From: Eubacterium ramulus ATCC 29099
GTDB lineage: Bacteria; Bacillota; Clostridia; Lachnospirales; Lachnospiraceae
Length of the DNA stretch: 64,000 nucleotides
Reading direction: 5' to 3'
Assembly: GCF_000469345.1 (NCBI RefSeq)
Contig: NZ_KI271187.1
Location: forward strand, 1 to 64,000
The notes beneath the pieces were generated by a model. That model was given only the letters and a program-made list of their open reading frames with translations, was not told the DNA's origin and searched no databases. The position numbers and the translations under genes were made by a program. Shown in pieces: positions 33,489 through 40,737 of the stretch (the stretch's first letter is position 1; every line of letters starts with the position of its first letter).

Positions 33489-33875
33489 GTGACAGATCAA
33501 AAAATGATTGCAAGTATGGTAGGCGATTTTTATGGGGTTTATCTTGGAAAATCCATGTTGGGAATCCAGGGACTTCTAAAAAAATATCATAACCATAAAT
33601 TTATTATTACCTTGATTTCTAATTTGGAAACAACGGTAGAAATTGATATGCATAAGGCGATGCATGAGATTTATGATTTCTATAAGAAACATAGAGGAAA
33701 AGGGCAGAGAGAGGACAGCGAATGGGAACAGATCATTGAAGAAGCCAGTAAGATTGGCAAAAAATATGAAGGAAATGCGTGGTGCAAGCAATTCCTGATC
33801 CAAATGATCAGCATTATTGAGGAAGAAGACACGGAAATCAGAGCAAAAAGAGAAGAATTAGAAAAAGCGGCATGA
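33489..33875 (+). CDS. Small helical element protein, unknown
   Basis: 128 aa, GTG start at 33489 set by AAAGGAGG (33474-33481). All-helical, mixed charge, no motif. Between the PAPS-reductase-like and PcfK-like genes. Confidence 0.55.
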   Translation: MTDQKMIASMVGDFYGVYLGKSMLGIQGLLKKYHNHKFIITLISNLETTVEIDMHKAMHEIYDFYKKHRGKGQREDSEWEQIIEEASKIGKKYEGNAWCKQFLIQMISIIEEEDTEIRAKREELEKAA

Positions 33876-33876
33876 T

Positions 33877-33904
33877 GGGAAGGGGAATCCCCCTTCCTGC
33901 TTTT
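33877..33904 (+). terminator. Terminator-like hairpin before the PcfK-like gene
   Basis: GGGAAGGGG pairs with CCCCTTCC around a short loop, followed by TGCTTTTA. Strong stem, short T-run; another hairpin between genes of one operon. Confidence 0.5.
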
Positions 33905-33920
33905 ATAGGAGGAAATAGGA

Positions 33921-34586
33921 ATGCTTGGAAAAATGATAGAAAATACAAAAGATTTGAATATGGTTGCAGACCGTTTAAGAGCAAGAGGCGAAATTTCACG
34001 TTTGCAGGAGCTTTGTAAAGAATGGCTGATACCGGAAAAGGATATGCAGGATTTTTTGCAGGGAAAAAGGCTGCGGCTGGCAGAAGTGCCGTTGGAAGAA
34101 AAAATTTTTTCTACTGCTTCTGAAAAGATTGCGGAAGAAATGTATCAGTTTGAAGGACCAGGGCTGGCAGTGGCTTTAGGGCAGTATCTTATGGAACGCT
34201 GTGAAGAGAAAACCTTAGGGGAACAGATTCTGCTACCTCATAAATCTTTGGAAAAAGCAATTAATTTCATTCTGCAAAGAGTATATGAAGAATCAAAAGA
34301 CTACCTGCAACAGAATCGAAATGGGCAAAATGGTGCAGGAGTCGCAGTCAGTTCCCAAAAAGTGTACCATTGGCTGGAAGAATACTATGCGTTAGATGAT
34401 GCTGAGGAAGAAAGAAAAAAGAAAGAGGAAGAACGGGAAAGAAAAAGAAAAGCACAAGAAAAAACTGTTGTAAAAGGCGTGAAGACTTCTGTAAAGGAAA
34501 GCAAGACCAAAAAAGACAGTCAGATTTCTCTTTTTGATATGCTGGAAGATAGAGAAAAAACGGAGGAAAAAAATGATTGCGTATAA
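33921..34586 (+). CDS. PcfK-like / AcrIIA9-family protein
   Basis: 221 aa. The layout fits PcfK-like proteins of conjugative elements, the family that also contains the Cas9 inhibitor AcrIIA9: DRLRARGEISRLQELCKEW, DFLQGKRLRLAEVP, a HWLEEYYALDD end to the domain, then a Lys/Glu-rich linker. The C-terminus has QISLF at 201-205, an almost perfect beta-clamp-binding motif. It sits just upstream of a PcfJ-like gene, as PcfK/PcfJ do in pCF10-type elements. Anti-Cas9 activity is possible but cannot be read from the sequence. The next gene overlaps by 14 bases. Confidence 0.7.
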   Translation: MLGKMIENTKDLNMVADRLRARGEISRLQELCKEWLIPEKDMQDFLQGKRLRLAEVPLEEKIFSTASEKIAEEMYQFEGPGLAVALGQYLMERCEEKTLGEQILLPHKSLEKAINFILQRVYEESKDYLQQNRNGQNGAGVAVSSQKVYHWLEEYYALDDAEEERKKKEEERERKRKAQEKTVVKGVKTSVKESKTKKDSQISLFDMLEDREKTEEKNDCV

Positions 34587-35112
34587 AGCGTTTCAGAAGA
34601 ATTTGAGTTGTTTGGGGTTTCAATATAAAGAAACAGAATGGAATTATACAGAAAAGGCTGCCTGCAGGAAAACGGGGTTTCATTGTGCAGAAAACCCGCT
34701 GGACTGTCTGATTTACTATAGCAATCCGGATTTAGCGCAGTATTGTGTGGTTGAAGTTGCCGGAGAACGCCAGGAAGAGGGCGATGACAGCAAAATTGCC
34801 TGCACACAGCTTCGGATTGTTAGAAGACTGACGTTATTGGAACTTTTAATAGAAGGGGTTGCATATATGCTCCAGTATCCACACAGAAGGCTGAGTAAAA
34901 TCATACAGATAGAAAAAGGAAGTCCCATGGGTGGATTTACAGTGGTGCGTGGGAAACATCCCATCGGAAAAGGGAGGAAAGATACAATCCTTCTTCTCAT
35001 CAGGGAAGATATTAAGGGAAATATCGTTAATTTTTCAGTCATCATAATTGACGGAAAAGAATATGTTCCAAATGTTTATTATGATTTTGATGGAAGAAAG
35101 GCAGAAGAATAA
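34573..35112 (+). CDS. Element protein with GFHCAENPLDC motif (DUF7666-like)
   Basis: 179 aa, start ATG 34573 with GGAGG upstream, overlapping the PcfK-like gene. The segment TGFHCAENPLDCLIYYSNP resembles a recurrent phage/element domain (DUF7666-like; low certainty), followed by a second half with VVRGKHPIGKGRKD. No enzyme motif. The PcfJ-like gene starts immediately after its stop. Confidence 0.55.
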   Translation: MIAYKAFQKNLSCLGFQYKETEWNYTEKAACRKTGFHCAENPLDCLIYYSNPDLAQYCVVEVAGERQEEGDDSKIACTQLRIVRRLTLLELLIEGVAYMLQYPHRRLSKIIQIEKGSPMGGFTVVRGKHPIGKGRKDTILLLIREDIKGNIVNFSVIIIDGKEYVPNVYYDFDGRKAEE

Positions 35113-37269
35113 ATGAGAAAAACGGAATTATTGGAAATCGGCTGTTTAGAGGCAACAAAAAAGATGTTAAAGTTTTCCAAAAAGGAAGAAAAAAAATCCA
35201 GAAAACAGAGATTACAAAAGAAAAAGAAAATGAGGAAGTTTGAATATGAAGTATCTGTAAAGATTTGTAAAAAAGGGGAGATTTTGGCAGTTTCATTTTT
35301 CAGGATAAAAGAAATGCTTGCCGGACAAGTGCAGCCGGAGATAGTTGTATTCTTAAATAAAAAGGAGCGTACCTATCTTTCGTACCTTCCAAGAGAAGCA
35401 AAGTGGAGAACAGCCACAATTATAAAGATTATGGGCTATTTTTATGGGAGTTTTTATCACTGTACCAAAAGAGATTGGGCATTATTCAGGAAATATTTTG
35501 ACACAGAATGTAGCAGATGGACATCTTTAAAAGTTAGTTCTATCAGAAGTATTATAGAAGAGTTTCAAACGGATATTTTATGGGATAGGATAGAGGAAAG
35601 GCGCAGACAAGAAACCAATGAATGGGATCAGGTAATGTCCCAAATTCCGGTACTTCCAAAGGATTGGGAAAGGTGGTGTAGAAAATCGGCCATTACGCAG
35701 CACTATATTTTCTACAAACCGGAAAGAAAAGGAGAAGGCTATTGCAGCAGATGCAACACGAGAGTGCAGGGTATTTTACCAAAACATAATCAATATGGTA
35801 TCTGCCCGAAGTGTAGACAGCGAATACAATATAAATCCAAGAAAATGCAAAAAAGGATTATTCACAAAGCAGAGTGCACCTATTTGTTGCAGAAGTTCGG
35901 AACTAATCAAATGGTGATTCGGAAGTTTAACGTCTATGCAAAATTTCATCAAAAGCGTGACTTTGTTCCGGAAATAAGCTGGTTTGAAACCAGAAGGGTA
36001 ATCGTAGAAAAAGATTTTTCCCAGACAGCATATTATTATGGACAATATAAGGATGGCTCCTATCGGTGGAGAGAGTCTTTATATGCAGAGTACCATTATG
36101 ATTTTGAAGGGAATAAAGGCACGCTATATCAGAGAACCTTATTTTCTTTGAACCAGGGAATTTTGAAGACTTCCGGGTTATACGAACTTCAAAAGAACAT
36201 GAAAATGGTAGAACCGGAAACGTATTTATTATACCGTTATCATTGTCCGGCTATTGAGAAAGCTGCAAAGGCGGGATTGAAAAAGTTTGTGATCCAAAGC
36301 ATCCATAAAAAGAGCCGACTTCCAAATCACAGAAAACTGATGGAAATTTTGGGAATCAATAGTTGCCTGCTAAAGCAGTTGGTGAAAATGGACGGCGGAA
36401 TAGCTGGTTTATCCTGGTTGCAAAAGATGAAGAATACACAAAAGTGGATTTCAGAGGATATACTTCGTTATTTTGAAAAACATAATATTTCCACAATAGA
36501 TGTTGCCTTTATTGAAAATCAAATGTCGCCACAGCAGATTTACCATTATTTAAGAAGAATGGAAAAGGAAAGCGGGCTGCCCGTAGAGAAGATTTTGACG
36601 ATATGGAGAGATTATCTGTCCATGGCAAAAAAAATAGGAGAAAATCTAAAGGACTCCATCGTTTATAGACCACGGGAGTTAGAAAGAAGGCATGATGAGG
36701 CGGTAATAGCCCTGCAGGAAATAGACACAAAGCAGAGAGCAGAGGAACTACGGGAGAAATTTCCAAATCTGGAAAAGGTTTGTAGGGAAATCACGCCCAT
36801 CTATCAGTCACTGAAAGATGAAAAATATGCAGTGCTGGTTCCGCAAAAGATTGAAGATATTATAAAAGAAGGAAAAGCATTGCATCATTGTGTAGGTACT
36901 CAGGAATGCTATTTTGACCGGATCAGCAGAAAAACCTCTTATATTGTTTTCTTACGCAGACAGGAAGAATTGGAAAAGGAATTTTATACGATGGAAATTG
37001 AACCAGATGGAAACATTGTACAAAAAAGTAAGGACTATAACAGAACGGGAGAGGAGTATGAAGAGGCAGAACCATTTTTAAAGAAATGGAAAAAGAATGT
37101 ATTGAAAAAGATAAGGAACCAGGAAAAAGATCCTACAAAAACGCAGGTTACACTATGGACTGCGGAGCTTTCTGCTGCTTATAAGGATCATGTGGTGATG
37201 AAAGGTGGAAAATATCAGGGCCAGTATCTGTCAGATGTGCTGAAAGCAGAACAGGAAGCAGCTGCTTAG
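35113..37269 (+). CDS. PcfJ-like protein 1
   Basis: 718 aa. The C-terminal PcfJ domain carries ALHHCVGT from residue 589 and SYIVFLRRQEELEKEFYTME, the conserved core of PcfJ proteins; a zinc ribbon lies at C211/C214 and C231/C234. PcfJ is linked to plasmid/ICE transfer or maintenance but its biochemical role is unknown. It forms a three-gene block with the PcfK-like gene. A second, diverged PcfJ-like protein is encoded at 40718. Confidence 0.75.
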   Translation: MRKTELLEIGCLEATKKMLKFSKKEEKKSRKQRLQKKKKMRKFEYEVSVKICKKGEILAVSFFRIKEMLAGQVQPEIVVFLNKKERTYLSYLPREAKWRTATIIKIMGYFYGSFYHCTKRDWALFRKYFDTECSRWTSLKVSSIRSIIEEFQTDILWDRIEERRRQETNEWDQVMSQIPVLPKDWERWCRKSAITQHYIFYKPERKGEGYCSRCNTRVQGILPKHNQYGICPKCRQRIQYKSKKMQKRIIHKAECTYLLQKFGTNQMVIRKFNVYAKFHQKRDFVPEISWFETRRVIVEKDFSQTAYYYGQYKDGSYRWRESLYAEYHYDFEGNKGTLYQRTLFSLNQGILKTSGLYELQKNMKMVEPETYLLYRYHCPAIEKAAKAGLKKFVIQSIHKKSRLPNHRKLMEILGINSCLLKQLVKMDGGIAGLSWLQKMKNTQKWISEDILRYFEKHNISTIDVAFIENQMSPQQIYHYLRRMEKESGLPVEKILTIWRDYLSMAKKIGENLKDSIVYRPRELERRHDEAVIALQEIDTKQRAEELREKFPNLEKVCREITPIYQSLKDEKYAVLVPQKIEDIIKEGKALHHCVGTQECYFDRISRKTSYIVFLRRQEELEKEFYTMEIEPDGNIVQKSKDYNRTGEEYEEAEPFLKKWKKNVLKKIRNQEKDPTKTQVTLWTAELSAAYKDHVVMKGGKYQGQYLSDVLKAEQEAAA

Positions 37270-37284
37270 AAGAAAAGGAGAAAT

Positions 37285-37788
37285 ATGGAAAAAGAATATC
37301 AAATAGTGACAAAAAATATACCGGATAAGAATTTGCAGAAATTAAAACATATCCGGCAGAGAAACCAGTATGGTTGTTATGAGGAGAACCTGGAAGGAAT
37401 GTATACAGAAAGAGGGGTATACAGACTGTTTCGCAAATATGTTAATAAACAGGAATATCCTTTCTATCAGGACTGGAAACAGGATATGCTGAAAATGGGC
37501 ATTTTACTAAAAGGCCCTAAAACAGAGCTGGCAGTAAAAAGAAAGGGTGAGCATATAGTGGAAGAAATCTGTATTACGGTGAAGACGATAGAAGATGCCT
37601 GTAACCTTGTACGGCAAGCATATAGAGATTCCGATGTATGTTTGGGAGAGCTTTTTCGAAACATAGAAATTCAAGGATTGAGCATTCAGGAAGTAGTGGA
37701 AGTATTTTCCATACTGTATCGTGAACTGGAAAATGACAGAGTCTGTCGTGTGAATGTGGAAGAAAAATTTTTCACATTTGTAGCATAG
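37285..37788 (+). CDS. Element protein, unknown
   Basis: 167 aa, RBS AAAAGGAG at 37273-37280. Soluble, mixed helix/strand; contains RQRNQYGCYEENLEGMYTERG. No known motif. It follows PcfJ-like 1 in the same operon. Confidence 0.55.
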   Translation: MEKEYQIVTKNIPDKNLQKLKHIRQRNQYGCYEENLEGMYTERGVYRLFRKYVNKQEYPFYQDWKQDMLKMGILLKGPKTELAVKRKGEHIVEEICITVKTIEDACNLVRQAYRDSDVCLGELFRNIEIQGLSIQEVVEVFSILYRELENDRVCRVNVEEKFFTFVA

Positions 37789-37803
37789 AAATTTGATGAT
37801 GGC

Positions 37804-37828
37804 GGGGGTGTGTCGGTGACATGCCCCC
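37804..37828 (+). repeat. Very stable GC-rich hairpin in an AT-rich gap
   Basis: GGGGGTGTGTC (37804-37814) and GACATGCCCCC (37818-37828) pair over 11 bp with two G-U pairs and a GGT loop. No T-run follows, so it is not a normal terminator. It could be a processing, pausing or protein-binding site. Confidence 0.5.
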
Positions 37829-37939
37829 TAAAAAATACCATGAACAGCCAATTACGCAATAAAAAAGGCAATTTAAACAAAGAACCTTGTGGTTTTACCG
37901 GAGCATGCTATTCTAAAAGAAAAAGGGGAGGGAATACAA

Positions 37940-38653
37940 ATGATGAAAATTGCGATATTTTACCAGAAAGAAAGCAAGCTTCTGGGTGATATACGAAAGA
38001 AGATCCGAAAGGAAGCGTGTCAGCCAGATAACGTATATGCGATTTATGAATATTCTACGATAAAGGCTTTGCGCAAAGCAAATGAACAAAGTCCTATGGA
38101 TATCGTGTTTTTGGAAGATACGATAGATAATTGTGGACTGACAGCCGCCAAATATATCCGGGAAACAGGACAAAAAACTTCTCTCTACTTTTTCGGGAAA
38201 TCTGCTAATCGGGCTTTTTACGGTTATGAATATAGAACGGCATATTATTTGACGGAAAAAGAACAAGTGGAAAGTTTAAATATCTATCAGCACTTTTTCA
38301 AAAAGTATTTTCCAAGGAAAACGATTTTCCTGTTTGATCAAAGCATGGATTCTGCATGGGCTATGTGTTTATCCGAAGTTGTTTATATTGATTTAAAAAC
38401 CGGGGATATTTGTACAGAAAAAGGAGAGAAAAAATCGGGTTATATACTGACAGAGAAAGTATTGGAAACAATACGAAAAAAGACCTCTTTTCTAAACGTT
38501 TCCGGAGAATATCTTGTCAATCAGGATTTTATAATAGATGTGACTGGGCAGATGATTTACCTATATCAGAATAAAAGCATTTTATGTAAAGAAAAGGAGA
38601 TGGATACGATTAAAGAGTTCCTTTGGAACATGGGACAAAAAGAGTTTTTATAA
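37940..38653 (+). CDS. Atypical LytTR-type response regulator
   Basis: 237 aa. The N-terminal half resembles a receiver domain (MKIAIFYQKE ... PMDIVFLEDTID ... AAKYIRETGQ) and the C-terminal end resembles a degenerate LytTR DNA-binding domain (FLNVSGEYLVNQDFIIDVTG). The phospho-acceptor Asp position reads FLE and the usual acidic pair at strand 1 is missing, so it is probably not controlled by phosphorylation. No kinase gene is adjacent. RBS AGGGGAGGG at 37924-37932. It may regulate element promoters. Confidence 0.6.
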   Translation: MMKIAIFYQKESKLLGDIRKKIRKEACQPDNVYAIYEYSTIKALRKANEQSPMDIVFLEDTIDNCGLTAAKYIRETGQKTSLYFFGKSANRAFYGYEYRTAYYLTEKEQVESLNIYQHFFKKYFPRKTIFLFDQSMDSAWAMCLSEVVYIDLKTGDICTEKGEKKSGYILTEKVLETIRKKTSFLNVSGEYLVNQDFIIDVTGQMIYLYQNKSILCKEKEMDTIKEFLWNMGQKEFL

Positions 38654-38689
38654 GGGAATATTATACATACAATATATAGGAAAAATGGA

Positions 38690-38862
38690 TTGTAAAAAAC
38701 TATATATTGTGTTATTATATTGTTGAATATATTTTTACAAATGGAAAAATTTGTAGTTAGTATTTCATTTTGGCAGAAGCCAAAAGCAGTATTTTAAGGA
38801 ATATCCTGAGAAATAGAAAGAAAGACATGAAGAATCGTATGGTTTTTTGTGTCTTTTTTTGT
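38690..38862 (+). ncRNA. Leader RNA copy 4: promoter, three hairpins and terminator
   Basis: Promoter TTGTAA (38690-38695), 17-base spacer with CTATATATTGTG, TATTAT (38713-38718). Hairpin 1: TACAAAT/ATTTGTA (38736-38742/38749-38755). Hairpin 2: TTTTGGC/GCCAAAA (38768-38774/38779-38785). ATTTTAAGG motif at 38791-38799. Hairpin 3: AGGA/TCCT (38797-38800/38804-38807). Terminator: AAAGACA/TGTCTTT (38821-38827/38850-38856), with more pairing inside and a T-run. The beta-clamp gene starts 76 bases after it. Confidence 0.7.
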
Positions 38863-38937
38863 ATGCAGAAATGGAAAGGAGGACAAATTCAGTTTTTAAA
38901 AGCAGACATTATCGTTGTATGAAAGGAGAACTATTTT

Positions 38938-40047
38938 ATGAAAATTATTTGTAAAAAGACAGATTTAGCAAAGGCAGTTCAGACTGTAGCAAAGGCAGTT
39001 CCTGCAAAAGCAACCACCTCTATTTTGGAGTGTCTTTTGCTCCGGGCAGAAAAAGAGGAGATTACCCTTACCGGGAATAACCTGGAATTGGGGATTGAAA
39101 CAGTAATGCCGGGAAACATTGAAGAGGAAGGCAGTATTGCAATCCAGGCAAAAGTATTTGGGGAGATTGTAAGAAAACTTCCAGAGGGAGATGTCGTACT
39201 GGAAACAGGGGAAAAAGATCAGGCGACTGTACGCTGTAAGAAGACGAAGTATAATCTTTCTGTAAAGTCAGCAGAAGAGTACACCTGTATTCCCGATATG
39301 GAACGGAAGAATCATGTCACGATTTCAGAGTTTGACTTAAAAGAGGCAATCCGGCAAACGATTTTTTCAGTAGCAGATACTTCCTCAAAGAAGGCAATGA
39401 CAGGAGAACTGTGGGAAATTAATGGAAAAGAACTGAAAATTGTAGCGCTGGACGGACACCGTATTTCACTTAGAAAAATCAAACTGAAAAAAGAATATGA
39501 ACCGCGAAAGGTCATTGTTCCAGGAAAAACACTGGCAGAAATCATCAAGATTATTGGCGGAGATCCGGAGAAGGAAATTGCAGTTTACTTTACAGAGAAC
39601 CATATTCAGTTTGAGATAGAAAATACCAGGGCAATCTCCCGGTTGATTGAGGGAGAATATTTAAAAGTGGAGCAGTTATTATCAAAAGATTATGGAACAA
39701 AAATCAAAGTTCAAAAAAAGGAATTACAGGAATGTATTGACAGAGCAAGTTTGTTATTGAAGGACGATGCAAAAAAGCCAATTATTCTAAATATTGAAGA
39801 AAATATTTTGTCATTGGAAGCAGCATCAAACATGGGCTCTATGAATGAAAGTATGTTCGTTGTAAAAGAGGGAGAGAAATTACGAATTGGGTTTAATCCA
39901 AAATTTTTATTAGAGATGCTGCGAGTGATTGATGATGAGGAAGTCTTCATGTATTTTACGAGTGCAAAAACGCCATGTACTGTAAGAGATGAAAAAGACA
40001 GTTATGTATATCTGGTTCTTCCGGTCAACCTTAGTGCCGCAGCGTAA
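38938..40047 (+). CDS. DNA polymerase III beta subunit (sliding clamp), element copy
   Basis: 369 aa, the normal length for DnaN, with recognisable three-domain sequence (MKIICKKTDLAKAVQTV start; LDGHRISLRK; FNPKFLLEMLRVIDDEEVFMYFTS; YLVLPV end). The clamp tethers polymerase and many repair proteins to DNA. An extra clamp on a mobile element suggests autonomous replication or a device to recruit its own clamp-binding proteins (see PcfK-like, PAPS-reductase-like). It is the first gene behind leader copy 4, RBS AAAGGAG. Confidence 0.9.
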   Translation: MKIICKKTDLAKAVQTVAKAVPAKATTSILECLLLRAEKEEITLTGNNLELGIETVMPGNIEEEGSIAIQAKVFGEIVRKLPEGDVVLETGEKDQATVRCKKTKYNLSVKSAEEYTCIPDMERKNHVTISEFDLKEAIRQTIFSVADTSSKKAMTGELWEINGKELKIVALDGHRISLRKIKLKKEYEPRKVIVPGKTLAEIIKIIGGDPEKEIAVYFTENHIQFEIENTRAISRLIEGEYLKVEQLLSKDYGTKIKVQKKELQECIDRASLLLKDDAKKPIILNIEENILSLEAASNMGSMNESMFVVKEGEKLRIGFNPKFLLEMLRVIDDEEVFMYFTSAKTPCTVRDEKDSYVYLVLPVNLSAAA

Positions 40048-40075
40048 AATGAGAGAAGAGGGTGAATAAGAAGGT

Positions 40076-40399
40076 ATGGAAATTGTTCGAAATGGGCAGA
40101 AAATTCTGTTGACAGAGTGGGAATTATTTCAGGCGTATGAAGAACAGAAGTATTTGTACTTAAAAGAAAGCGTTCTGGAAAATATGGAAGACTGTCTTCC
40201 AAAAGAGATGTATAGCAAATTGAAAGCAAATGAAGATTACAAGGAAAGAAGCATCACTTTATTCCAAAAATATTATGAGGATTATCATATGGAATATGAT
40301 GTGGCACTAAAAGAGGCAATCCGCGATTCTGCGAAAAAGTTTCTTGATGCAGAAAAAGCAGAACTTGTAGAAGAAAAAGGAAGGAACAGTAAAGGATGA
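40076..40399 (+). CDS. Small element protein, unknown
   Basis: 107 aa, 28 bases after the clamp gene and overlapping the next gene (ATGA-like junction at 40396). Strongly helical and charged. No motif. Confidence 0.55.
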   Translation: MEIVRNGQKILLTEWELFQAYEEQKYLYLKESVLENMEDCLPKEMYSKLKANEDYKERSITLFQKYYEDYHMEYDVALKEAIRDSAKKFLDAEKAELVEEKGRNSKG

Positions 40400-40737
40400 A
40401 AAGAGAAAATTATATTATTACGGTAAAAAGCATTTATATACGTAATGCGGAGATGTTTTGCCCGGAAAGCATGACGGAACAGGAAATTTTGAACTTAGAT
40501 GATATCGATATTTTTCAGTCCTGTGAGTTTGAAAGATACTGGAAAAATGCAGAAGTTTCTGCTTACTTATGTCAGATGGCTTGTGCAGAAGAAGAATTAA
40601 AAAGGGAACTTCAGAAAATTGCAGAATATTTCAAGATACCAGCCTGTTTTTTAGAAGCAATTCCTGTAAAAAAAGATTTGGAAGATGATATATTTCATAA
40701 TAATGGAGAGAAGGAAAATGAAGAAAGCACTACTTAA
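40396..40737 (+). CDS. Small element protein, unknown
   Basis: 113 aa, overlapping its neighbours on both sides (4 and 20 bases), so translation is coupled. Contains two Cys-bearing helices (IFQSCEFERYW, YLCQMACAEEELKREL). No known family. Confidence 0.55.
   Translation: MKRENYIITVKSIYIRNAEMFCPESMTEQEILNLDDIDIFQSCEFERYWKNAEVSAYLCQMACAEEELKRELQKIAEYFKIPACFLEAIPVKKDLEDDIFHNNGEKENEESTT

Noticed and set aside
37840-37989. 49-codon frame starting ATG at 37840 and overlapping the response-regulator gene
   Set aside because: No Shine-Dalgarno site, overlaps the start of a better-supported gene in another frame, and no recognised motif apart from two Cys.
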